A DNA stretch of 18,083 nucleotides from Bacteroidia bacterium (GCA_016209245.1 JACQWN010000315.1:1-18083), one strand, 5' to 3'; shown: positions 7,827-13,720, counted from the first letter of the stretch. A program made the numbers and translations. The notes: generated by a model from the letters alone, not told the origin.

Positions 7827-7964
7827 GGATATATTAATAAAGTCATGTGCGATAATAATTTGTATAAAGCATTTACGATGAAAGAATTATTGTTAGAACT
7901 TCGCAAAATTAAAATTGTTAAACTCTATGATACTACGCCTTTTATCACAGAAATATCAAAATGA
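7827..7964 (+). pseudogene. C-terminal remnant of a DDE transposase (IS1634-like)
   Basis: The last 45 or so codons of an open frame that can be read from a GTG at 7755 encode GYINKVMCDNNLYKAFTMKE, then LLLELRKIKIVKL and FITEISK. From memory this pattern (YI-KVM, LYK-x-x-TMKELLLELRKIK, TEISK) matches the extreme C-terminus of IS1634/IS4-type transposases, which normally continues with KQ and about 10 more residues. The catalytic domain is absent upstream and the last residues are lost, so this would be a dead fragment. It ends at the hairpin 7964-7984. The assignment rests on motif memory. Confidence 0.45.
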
Positions 7965-7984
7965 ACCCGAACAACTATCGGGTT
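7964..7984. terminator. 7-bp hairpin at the end of the PD40 gene
   Basis: AACCCGA (7964-7970) and TCGGGTT (7978-7984) form a perfect stem around a 7-base loop that contains the TAG stop of the - strand PD40 gene (7975-7977). On the - strand CATTTTGATATTTC follows; on the + strand the stem runs into TTTTAAC. This fits an intrinsic terminator for the PD40 gene that could act in both directions. Confidence 0.55.
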
Positions 7985-9495
7985 TTAACTATAACATATA
8001 TATTTTTATCCACATCAAAATAAATTAAAACCCGTTCACCTTCTTTGCTGTAAACCCCGATAAATGTATCGCTCACGCTTTTGTATTCAAAGAGGCACTT
8101 TTTCTGTAGTTTGGCTGCACAATCCAGCTCTTTGCAGGTCTCTTTCATATAAAATATATTATATTGGGGGAATGGTTCCATAACGACTTTGCCTTTCAGT
8201 AAAGGAAACTTGGATTCAAACTCATCAACCGAAAGAATGTTGATAAAAGTTCCGACCTGAACCTTGCATATATTGATTTCAAAATTTATCGCTTCTTTTA
8301 ATTCATCAAGGGTATATGTTTTTTTTGGTTCCAGGATTACAGCCGGTTCAGGTTTAATTAATGTATCTTTAACCGAAGGGAAGATTTCGATACCGGTAAG
8401 CAGGGCATCAGGTTCGTCTAAAATTGTGACCGATGAATCAATGAATAAATCTCTGACAAAAACAAGGTCGGTGCTGTCGAGAATATTTGATTTGTCAATT
8501 GTAATACTATCGGGCATGGCAGCACTTGGCCCTAATAAAGTTACAGAATCTTTGATTAGAAAGATTCTGCCTTGTTTATTTTCCTCAATAGAAGATGAAT
8601 TGAGCAGGACAATGGGTATGGTAACGGAAATTTCTTTTGGCGGTAATTTTATGGTTTCCATTAAAAATAAATTATAACCCTTCATATTTGCCGGCCTGTC
8701 GGATGCAAAAAATATCTTGTCATCGGTTGTTATACAGATTGATATATCATTGAATTCCGAGTTGACAGGCCCTGGTAATAATTCCGGAACAGACCAATCG
8801 CCATTTTTTCCCTTGTGCGATTTATAAATATCATATCCGCCGGAACCGCTGCTGCGGTTTGAGCTAAAGCACAAATATTCGCCATTGTCAGACAAAAACA
8901 GAAACCGCTCATCCGATTCAGAATTAAAAAGTGAAAAATTTTCAGGGGCGTTCCATTTGCCTGTGCTGTCTTTTATGGAAATGTAAATATCATGCTCCCC
9001 TAAACCTGAGGGTTGATTACTTGCAAAGAATAAAGTATCGCCGCTGCTCACAGCCGAACATTCATGAAATTCGGTGTTAAGAGCAAGCTTTTTTAAACTT
9101 TTCCAAGAACCATCGGCTTTTTTTTGTGAAAAATATATGTCGCCGCCGTTAAATGTTTTATAAAAATATATTGTATTCCTGTCAGATGAGCTGCCTATAA
9201 TTCCATCGTGATTATCGTTGTTGAACAAATAAGAGCATTTTTGCGGTGAAGATGAAAAACCGGAATCTTTCTTTATATAGTAAACATTATGTGAATACTC
9301 CATTAACCGTTCAGTTTTTTCATCCTGTCGGGCGGATGTAAATAATAAAGTGACTGAATCTGTTAATTGCGGAGCAAAGTCATCGTAGTCCGAGTTTACT
9401 GTATTAAGCTCTACAACACGAATAGAGTCGTTCTGACAAATACCATTATAATTAATGAGTAAAAAGCTAAAAAAAAGTATCCAAAGAATTTTCAT
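7975..9495 (-). CDS. Exported PD40 beta-propeller protein with SPOR-like C-terminal domain
   Basis: A 506-residue protein from the ATG at 9495; an in-frame TTG at 9501 is less likely. Residues 1-21 are a signal peptide (ILWILFFSFLLINYNGICQ). About 25-285 holds TolB/PD40-type propeller blades: repeats of the form LFFASNQPSGLGEHDIYIS, CFSSNRSSGSGGYDIYKS and IFFASDRPANMKGYNLFLM, each with a preceding W-x-x-P segment. About 285-395 is a linker of low complexity rich in Ser, Ile and Asp. The final 110 residues contain CKVQVGTFINILSVDEFES and a later segment with three more cysteines (TCKELDCAAKLQKKC), resembling divergent SPOR domains that follow PD40 or OmpA modules in Bacteroidetes. It probably acts in the periplasm or at the outer membrane, perhaps binding peptidoglycan. 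The OmpA domain common in such proteins is absent. Confidence 0.75.
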   Translation of the reverse strand: MKILWILFFSFLLINYNGICQNDSIRVVELNTVNSDYDDFAPQLTDSVTLLFTSARQDEKTERLMEYSHNVYYIKKDSGFSSSPQKCSYLFNNDNHDGIIGSSSDRNTIYFYKTFNGGDIYFSQKKADGSWKSLKKLALNTEFHECSAVSSGDTLFFASNQPSGLGEHDIYISIKDSTGKWNAPENFSLFNSESDERFLFLSDNGEYLCFSSNRSSGSGGYDIYKSHKGKNGDWSVPELLPGPVNSEFNDISICITTDDKIFFASDRPANMKGYNLFLMETIKLPPKEISVTIPIVLLNSSSIEENKQGRIFLIKDSVTLLGPSAAMPDSITIDKSNILDSTDLVFVRDLFIDSSVTILDEPDALLTGIEIFPSVKDTLIKPEPAVILEPKKTYTLDELKEAINFEINICKVQVGTFINILSVDEFESKFPLLKGKVVMEPFPQYNIFYMKETCKELDCAAKLQKKCLFEYKSVSDTFIGVYSKEGERVLIYFDVDKNIYVIVKTR

Positions 9496-9526
9496 TTTCA
9501 AAATCTACAAATTCATATTAAACAGA

Positions 9527-9534
9527 CAAAGATA
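9527..9534 (-). promoter_or_regulatory. Candidate -7 box TATCTTTG for the PD40 gene
   Basis: The reverse strand reads TATCTTTG, an exact TAnnTTTG match, 31 bases upstream of the ATG at 9495. I do not see a clear -33 TTG at standard distance. Confidence 0.55.
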
Positions 9535-9578
9535 ATCAATTTAACTTGATTAATTCATAGCGCAGCTAAAGCCCTTGC

Positions 9579-9760
9579 TAAGCGTAGTCTCCTGACTACG
9601 CTTACCTAAACAGCGGTCTCCCGACCGCAAAATATATAAAATCAATTGACATAGTTTTGCAAAAATAATTTTTTCTGAATTGATTTGTATTTTTTTTCTG
9701 AATTTTTATGTTGCGGTCGTGAGACCGCATGTTAGCTCCGACGTAGTCAGGAGACTACGC
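9579..9760. repeat. Composite of four REP-like hairpins in mirror order
   Basis: There are four hairpins with 4-base loops. TAAGCGTAGTC/GACTACGCTTA at 9579-9604 (loop TCCT). GCGGTC/GACCGC at 9613-9628 (loop TCCC). After about 84 AT-rich bases, GCGGTC/GACCGC at 9713-9728 (loop GTGA). Finally CGTAGTC/GACTACG at 9742-9759 (loop AGGA). The outer pair are exact reverse complements over 18 bases (GCGTAGTCTCCTGACTAC at 9582-9599 against 9743-9760) and the inner pair match at 15 of 16. The whole unit is therefore a nested inverted repeat built of palindromes, as in BIME/REP elements mobilised by REP-associated transposases. No transposase is nearby. Confidence 0.75.
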
Positions 9761-9774
9761 CGAGCAGAGGGACA

Positions 9775-9842
9775 GAGATGCGGAATGTAGAAACGTCCAA
9801 ATTGGGCGTCTCTACATTCCGAATTTCTATATTCCGCATCTC
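9775..9842. repeat. Palindromic repeat with two competing right arms
   Basis: The left arm GAGATGCGGAATGTAGA (9775-9791) can pair with TCTACATTCCG at 9811-9821 (11 bp perfect, enclosing the smaller stem ACGTCC/GGGCGT) or with TCTATATTCCGCATCTC at 9826-9842 (16 of 17). The right side is thus a tandem near-duplicate of the same arm. It is non-coding and lies directly beside the hairpin composite. Confidence 0.65.
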
Positions 9843-9865
9843 CGTCTTAGTAAAAATTATTACCT

Positions 9866-9893
9866 GTCATTCCAAACGAAGTGAGGAATCCCT
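9866..9893. repeat. Short dyad repeat at the 3' end of the lipoamide dehydrogenase gene
   Basis: GTCATTCCAAACGAAGTGAG followed by GAATCCC contains the dyad ATTCC (9869-9873) / GGAAT (9885-9889). This resembles the GTCATTCC-GAGGAATC repeat family often seen downstream of genes in many bacterial genomes. It ends just before the lpdA stop codon (9895-9897) and could also help terminate that transcript. Confidence 0.4.
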
Positions 9894-9894
9894 T

Positions 9895-11283
9895 TTATAA
9901 ATGAATCGCTTCGCCCATAGCTGCGGCGGCGGCTTCCATTACAGCTTCCGAAATTGTCGGATGCGGGTGTATGGAACTGCTCAGTCCTTTTGCAGTGATT
10001 CCTAATTTTCGAGCAACTACCAGGCCGGAAATCATTTCTGTAACATTCGCTCCGATCAGATGCGCCCCTAATAATTTCCATGTTTTTGCATCAAAGAGCA
10101 GCTTTACAAAGCCATCCCGTTCACCCGTCGTATTTGCTTTTCCAGATGCAATAAATGGAAATTTTCCGATTATCAGCTCATAACCTTTTTCTTTTGCTGT
10201 TTTTTCAGTCATACCGACTGATGCGATTTCAGGATTTGTATAAACGCATGATGGAATGTTTTCATAATCTAAGGGTTCAGGATTTTTCCCCGCTATTTTT
10301 TCAACGCATATGATCCCTTGGGCTGAGGCAACATGGGCAAGCGCTGGTCCATGAACAATATCGCCTATAGCATTTATGCCCGGTATATTAGTCCGGTAAA
10401 ATTCATCGGTCTTTATTTTCGCATTTTCAATTTCTATTCTTAAATCTTCCAGTCCTATATTCTCGATATTCGGGGTTACGCCTACTGCCGACAAGATTAT
10501 TTCCGCTTCACGGATTTCATCTCCTTTTTCCCCTTTAATAAATGCTTTACATTTTTCGGCCGAAGTGTCAACCTGCTCCACTGTTGATTCCAACAATATT
10601 TCTATTCCCGCTTTTTTTAATGAACGGGCGAGTTGCCGTGATATTTCTTCATCTTCCAGAGGTACAACATCGGGCAACAGTTCAATAAGCGTCACTTTGG
10701 TTCCCATAGCATTATAAAAATACGCTAGTTCAGCGCCAATTGCTCCGGAACCGACAACGAGCATTGTTTCGGGTAATTTTGTTAAAGTTAAGGCATCACG
10801 GTAGCCAATAACTTTTGTGCCGTCAATCTTCAGGTTTGGTAATTCTTTGGATCTTGCTCCTGTAGCAACGACAATATGCTTAGCGGAATACTCTCTGAAT
10901 ATACCGTTATTTTCAACTTCAACCGTATGATTATTTCTAATCCATCCAAATCCTGGAATATAATCAATTTTGTTTTTTTTAAATAAATATTGAATGCCTT
11001 TGCTCATATTGGAGGCAATGGTTCTGCTGCGCTCGATTATTTTGGGAAAATCGGGTTTAACTTCGCCTGCACAATTTATTCCATAATCGTATGCATGCTT
11101 CAAATATTCATATACCTGGGCGCTTTTTAGCAACGATTTTGTCGGGATGCAACCCCAGTTAAGGCAAACCCCGCCTAATTCCGCCTTTTCAATAACACCG
11201 GTTTTCATTCCAAGCTGTGCAGATCTGATTGCTGCGACATAGCCGCCGGGGCCACTGCCTATTATTAAAATATCATAATTCAT
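9895..11283 (-). CDS. lpdA: Dihydrolipoyl dehydrogenase (E3 subunit)
   Basis: A 462-residue flavoprotein from the ATG at 11283, full length for the family. The FAD Rossmann loop is GSGPGG at 9-14. The redox-active disulfide is C40 and C45 in GGVCLNWGCIPTK. The NAD-binding loop is GSGAIG at 178-183, the second FAD contact is NAIGD at 304-308, and the C-terminal catalytic pair is H441 and E446 in HPHPTISE. It reoxidises dihydrolipoamide with NAD+ in the pyruvate, 2-oxoglutarate or branched-chain 2-oxoacid dehydrogenase complexes or the glycine cleavage system. No E1 or E2 gene lies beside it, so the complex it serves cannot be told here. The gene stands alone between repeat-rich intergenic regions. 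Confidence 0.96.
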   Translation of the reverse strand: MNYDILIIGSGPGGYVAAIRSAQLGMKTGVIEKAELGGVCLNWGCIPTKSLLKSAQVYEYLKHAYDYGINCAGEVKPDFPKIIERSRTIASNMSKGIQYLFKKNKIDYIPGFGWIRNNHTVEVENNGIFREYSAKHIVVATGARSKELPNLKIDGTKVIGYRDALTLTKLPETMLVVGSGAIGAELAYFYNAMGTKVTLIELLPDVVPLEDEEISRQLARSLKKAGIEILLESTVEQVDTSAEKCKAFIKGEKGDEIREAEIILSAVGVTPNIENIGLEDLRIEIENAKIKTDEFYRTNIPGINAIGDIVHGPALAHVASAQGIICVEKIAGKNPEPLDYENIPSCVYTNPEIASVGMTEKTAKEKGYELIIGKFPFIASGKANTTGERDGFVKLLFDAKTWKLLGAHLIGANVTEMISGLVVARKLGITAKGLSSSIHPHPTISEAVMEAAAAAMGEAIHL

Positions 11284-11362
11284 ATTATTTCATAATATCG
11301 AAAATTAACAACCAGGAATGTAAAAATACAGAAAGAAGCGGGAAAAATACAAATCTTTTGAA

Positions 11363-11440
11363 TTATTTCTTATTATTTTCAGCATTTTTCAAAAGTGAGA
11401 TAAAGTAGTTAATGGTTTCGGTGCTTACGTAGTGCGGGAT
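11363..11440 (-). pseudogene. 25-codon gene remnant
   Basis: Read on the - strand, an open frame without a start codon encodes IPHYVSTETINYFISLLK followed by NAENNKK and TAA (11363-11365). A TAA at 11441-11443 closes it upstream. The composition looks like a genuine protein C-terminus, but I do not recognise the family. It is too short to be sure and may be the tail of a gene broken by the element at 11416-11530. Confidence 0.25.
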
Positions 11441-11530
11441 TTAACCCACTTTACTTGTCAAAACGCGACAAAGATAATTAAAAGTAATTATCTGTCAAAA
11501 TGCTTTGAAACCTGCATTACGTAAGCGTCC
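11416..11530. repeat. MITE-like nested inverted repeat
   Basis: The outer arms share the exact inverted repeat GCTTACGTA (11423-11431) and TACGTAAGC (11518-11526), with similar flanking sequence for about 20 bases (TGCGGGATTT against TGCAGGTTT on the other strand). A perfect 9-bp hairpin, AGATAATTA (11472-11480) and TAATTATCT (11485-11493) with loop AAAG, sits near the same centre. An element of about 115 bases with imperfect arms and no coding capacity fits a MITE-like or REP-like element. I did not find a convincing target-site duplication. Confidence 0.55.
11509..11519 (+). repeat. Left copy of an 11-bp direct repeat flanking the RM cassette
   Basis: AACCTGCATTA occurs here and again at 13610-13620, bracketing the regulator, endonuclease and methyltransferase genes. 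It may mark the ends of an inserted segment. The left copy also forms part of the right arm of the inverted repeat at 11416-11530. Confidence 0.35.
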
Positions 11531-11577
11531 TATTACCTGCATACCCGTTATTTCAATTTAATATGTTACTTCAAAAT

Positions 11578-11610
11578 GAGGTATTATCGTCTGTGGTATT
11601 ATAATTACCA
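11578..11610 (+). promoter_or_regulatory. Candidate tandem operator for the C-protein-like regulator
   Basis: GGTATTAT occurs at 11580-11587 and again at 11595-11602, a 15-bp period. The first copy lies in the 14-mer GAGGTATTATCGTC (11578-11591), matched at 12 of 14 positions upstream of the methyltransferase gene. The second starts a dyad TGGTA (11594-11598) / TACCA (11606-11610). The pair abuts the -7 box at 11617. Two adjacent boxes at the regulator's own promoter is the classical layout for restriction-modification C proteins. Confidence 0.55.
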
Positions 11611-11616
11611 TTGAAA

Positions 11617-11624
11617 TACTTTTG
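11617..11624 (+). promoter_or_regulatory. Candidate -7 box TACTTTTG for the regulator-endonuclease operon
   Basis: TACTTTTG is an exact TAnnTTTG match ending 2 bases before the GTG at 11627 and 5 bases before a TTG at 11630. Transcription would start at or just after the initiation codon, so the message is probably leaderless. No -33 TTG is evident; the tandem operator boxes occupy that position, consistent with an activator-dependent promoter. Confidence 0.5.
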
Positions 11625-11626
11625 TT

Positions 11627-11854
11627 GTGTTGAAAAAGAGTAAACATCTTATTGAGTTGGGCAACCAAATTCGTAAAGCACGAAAAAAGAAGGGGCTGTC
11701 ACAGGAGCAATTAGCTTTTGATGCTGATGTCGTCCGCTCTTACATTGGAGGTATTGAAAGAGGCGAAAGAAATGTGAGTTTTTTGACTCTTATTAAAATC
11801 GCTGAATGTCTTGGATGCGATGTTGCCAAGTTCACCAAAGGAATTCCGAAATGA
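11627..11854 (+). CDS. XRE-family HTH regulator, C-protein-like controller of restriction-modification
   Basis: A 75-residue protein from GTG at 11627; the next codon TTG (11630) is an alternative, and there is no in-frame ATG upstream. It is a single HTH_3 domain: LGNQIRKARKKKGLSQEQLA, then RSYIGGIERGERN and FLTLIKIAECLG. The helix-turn-helix spans about residues 24-46. Controller (C) proteins of type II RM systems have this size and the RSYIGGIERGERN pattern. They bind paired boxes, activate their own gene and the endonuclease, and delay restriction until the host is methylated. The stop overlaps the endonuclease ATG (ATGA at 11851-11854). The tandem boxes at 11578-11610 are the likely binding site. 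The role is inferred from context and similarity. Confidence 0.85.
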   Translation: MLKKSKHLIELGNQIRKARKKKGLSQEQLAFDADVVRSYIGGIERGERNVSFLTLIKIAECLGCDVAKFTKGIPK

Positions 11855-12615
11855 CCAACGAAGAAAAAATACAACTTGCTGAAAAACTTTTGAATTATTG
11901 CAAGAAATTCAACGTGCCTCTTGAATTTTTATCTGAAATACTTGAAGACCAAAAAGTAACTCCTATGATAAGGGGAAAGGCCATGGAGTATAATGCCTTT
12001 TTACTTTTAGAAAAAATATTACCACGAACAACTTGGAGTGTTCAGAAATTAAATTTGAATGCACAAACTGGAATTTATGATGAAGATATAAGTATTACAC
12101 ATAGAAGAACAGGAGTGATTTTGAAAGTTGAAAGTAAGAGTACTGTTCGTGGTTCTATCAGTGATGGGAAGCGAAGTAGGATTTTGAATGTTCCACATTT
12201 CAATGTCAAAAGTCATAGGTCAAGAAGTAATATAAAATTAGCAGGAACCTCTAATGACCGTTATTCTGTTGATAGTTTTGATGTATTGATAACAAATACC
12301 TCCAACGCAATTTTTGAAGGAAATACTGTTGGTGAACATTTGGAAGTTGTCCATAGTGCGGAATTAAAAGAGATGTTGTATGGTCATTATGGGGTAAGAA
12401 CGGATGAAGATTTAATATTGTCTTGTGAAACTGATTGGCGTTTTTGTATTCCTAAAGATATTGCCGTTGATGGATTTATTCCGAGAACTCCGTATGTAAA
12501 ATTAGAGGATGATGAAAACTGGAAACCAATTTCAGAAATTGAAGAACGACTTTTACAAGTGGTTGATGATAAGCATAAACGAAAATCAAGTAAGAAATCT
12601 ACCAGGCGTAAGTAA
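11851..12615 (+). CDS. Putative type II restriction endonuclease (PD-(D/E)XK type)
   Basis: A 254-residue protein from the ATG at 11851 that overlaps the regulator stop. An open frame reaches back to 11806, but that part lies within the regulator and is not needed. About 38-58 (MIRGKAMEYNAFLLLEKIL) looks like the first helix of a PD-(D/E)XK nuclease, with E46. The catalytic core is D79 in YDEDISI followed by V93-E94-S95-K96, spaced 14 residues, which fits D...ExK. The C-terminus is Lys/Arg-rich. I do not recognise a named enzyme, so the cut site is unknown. Assignment as the endonuclease rests on the nuclease-like core, the upstream C-protein gene and the facing adenine methyltransferase. Its last 17 bases overlap the methyltransferase's 3' end on the other strand. 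Confidence 0.75.
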   Translation: MTNEEKIQLAEKLLNYCKKFNVPLEFLSEILEDQKVTPMIRGKAMEYNAFLLLEKILPRTTWSVQKLNLNAQTGIYDEDISITHRRTGVILKVESKSTVRGSISDGKRSRILNVPHFNVKSHRSRSNIKLAGTSNDRYSVDSFDVLITNTSNAIFEGNTVGEHLEVVHSAELKEMLYGHYGVRTDEDLILSCETDWRFCIPKDIAVDGFIPRTPYVKLEDDENWKPISEIEERLLQVVDDKHKRKSSKKSTRRK

Positions 12616-13522
12616 ATTCCAATTCTTTTTCTTGAACAGTTTCGGAAATGTAATTATGAATAAATAATTCTTTCCCTTTATAGCGCTCTCCCTTTTTAGT
12701 AGTACCATTTTTTTGGTCGTCTGTTCTCTGAATACAATAGTTCCATTCTTTGTCGTGCATTTCAGTCATCCAATTATATAGCTTGCGTATTTCAGGAATG
12801 TTGTCGTAAGTGATGAATAATTTTAAACGATCATTGTTTTTTTTCAAACATTCCGCAAGTCGGAAATGGTCTTGCTTTGAAAAAAAGTGTTGATAAAATT
12901 TATCTTGGTCTGCGTCAAAATATGGAGGATCTATGAATAGCATTGCACCGTCAGGTGCATTGTCAATTACATTTTCAAAATCAAAATTTGTAATTTCAAT
13001 GCCTTGTAATTTTTGATTTGTCCGAATAATGTTTTGTGGCCAGTTTTTAGGTTGCATTGAAAATTTGTCGCCATAACCCCAATACATATTTTGATTATTC
13101 ATTATCCCACTGTATGAAGTACGGTTTAAATAAAACCAACGACCAGCCCTCTCAATTTTATTTTGAGGTTGATAATCGAGCTTAAAAAAACTATGAAGTT
13201 CTTTTGTCGCCGGTAATGGATCACCGAACGAAATGCCACTTATCAAGTGTTTTGGAATTCTACTTTCTTTTTCGTTTCTCTTTTTCAAAAAGCAAATTAA
13301 ATCCTCGGGATTGTCCCTAATAGTCTTATATACATTTACAAGTTCTTCGTCAATGTCGTTGAGTTGATTGAATTTTACTTTTGGTTTTGCAAAGAAAATA
13401 CTGCCACCACCAGCGAAAGGTTCTATGTAAGCCGTATGTCTTGGTATATGGGCAAGAATAAGTTTTCGTGCGTAAAACTTGCCGCCTGCGTATCGAAAAG
13501 GACTATTTATTGTTCCATTCAT
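12599..13522 (-). CDS. D12-class (Dam-like) N6-adenine DNA methyltransferase
   Basis: A 307-residue enzyme from the ATG at 13522. The S-adenosylmethionine motifs are in alpha-class order: motif X FRYAGGK (9-15), motif I EPFAGGGS (34-41), NDID (55-58), the D12-typical FYLNRTSYSG (130-139) and catalytic motif IV DPPY (198-201). This class methylates the N6 of adenine; relatives include Dam, DpnII and EcoRV methyltransferases, so a GAT-containing site is plausible but unproven. It faces the endonuclease gene and the two overlap by 17 bases at their 3' ends. It protects host DNA from the endonuclease. Its promoter carries the same 14-bp box as the regulator gene, which suggests shared control. 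Confidence 0.93.
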   Translation of the reverse strand: MNGTINSPFRYAGGKFYARKLILAHIPRHTAYIEPFAGGGSIFFAKPKVKFNQLNDIDEELVNVYKTIRDNPEDLICFLKKRNEKESRIPKHLISGISFGDPLPATKELHSFFKLDYQPQNKIERAGRWFYLNRTSYSGIMNNQNMYWGYGDKFSMQPKNWPQNIIRTNQKLQGIEITNFDFENVIDNAPDGAMLFIDPPYFDADQDKFYQHFFSKQDHFRLAECLKKNNDRLKLFITYDNIPEIRKLYNWMTEMHDKEWNYCIQRTDDQKNGTTKKGERYKGKELFIHNYISETVQEKELEFTYAW

Positions 13523-13526
13523 TCTG

Positions 13527-13534
13527 CAAATATA
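13527..13534 (-). promoter_or_regulatory. Candidate -7 box TATATTTG for the methyltransferase gene
   Basis: On the - strand TATATTTG is an exact TAnnTTTG match and only the 4 bases CAGA separate it from the ATG at 13522, so the transcript should be leaderless or nearly so. Confidence 0.55.
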
Positions 13535-13538
13535 ATGC

Positions 13539-13552
13539 GAGGTATTAAAGTC
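13539..13552 (+). promoter_or_regulatory. Candidate operator box upstream of the methyltransferase
   Basis: GAGGTATTAAAGTC differs from GAGGTATTATCGTC at 11578-11591 in only 2 of 14 positions. It lies 4 bases from the methyltransferase -7 box. Only one box is seen here against two at the regulator promoter, as expected if the regulator represses or moderates the methyltransferase. Confidence 0.5.
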
Positions 13553-13609
13553 CGCAAGTGTTTTTAAAAATATTTTTTAACAAAGTTATGTTCTAATTCT
13601 TCTTTCTTT

Positions 13610-13620
13610 AACCTGCATTA
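13610..13620 (+). repeat. Right copy of the 11-bp direct repeat flanking the RM cassette
   Basis: AACCTGCATTA, identical to 11509-11519 and in the same orientation. The sequences on either side of the two copies differ, so the repeat is exactly 11 bases. Confidence 0.35.
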
Positions 13621-13628
13621 TTCACAAA

Positions 13629-13688
13629 TTATTCTACTGCAACCGCCAAACTACCGTCATCTTTGGGCATCCTCAATTTTCGTATCAT
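13629..13688 (-). pseudogene. 19-codon ORF, possible gene remnant
   Basis: Between the methyltransferase and the T9SS-type gene, the - strand encodes a 19-residue peptide, MIRKLRMPKDDGSLAVAVE, ending in TAA at 13629-13631. It looks protein-like and may be the tail of a lost gene. I recognise no family and chance is possible. The rest of 13567-13720 holds only AT-rich sequence and the weak hairpin below. Confidence 0.2.
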
Positions 13689-13701
13689 CGAAATAATTCA
13701 T

Positions 13702-13716
13702 TATTCCTGCGGAATA
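13702..13716 (-). terminator. Weak hairpin after the T9SS-type gene
   Basis: TATTCC (13702-13707) pairs with GGAATA (13711-13716) around a 3-base loop, 5 bases past the stop of the large exported protein. There is no U-run after it, so a role in termination is doubtful. Confidence 0.25.
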
Positions 13717-13720
13717 TCTG

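Larger units (their letters stand above)
11284..11626. other. Intergenic region between lpdA and the restriction-modification cassette
   Basis: This 343-base stretch has no intact gene. It holds, left to right, the lpdA promoter region with no clear TAnnTTTG box, a 25-codon gene remnant (11363-11440), a nested inverted-repeat element (11416-11530), one copy of an 11-bp direct repeat (11509-11519), and the operator and promoter region of the regulator gene (11578-11624). Each is listed separately. Confidence 0.6.

Noticed and set aside
8264..8677. 137-codon + strand open frame inside the PD40 gene
   Set aside because: It lies entirely antisense to a gene with clear domain content and has no recognisable protein features.
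9579..9842. CRISPR array
   Set aside because: The repeats are palindromic, in mirror orientation and unevenly spaced, with no regular direct repeat and spacer pattern and no cas genes.
11806..11850. N-terminal extension of the endonuclease to an upstream ATG
   Set aside because: It lies within the regulator gene in another frame, and the ATG at 11851, overlapping the regulator stop, is the natural coupled start.
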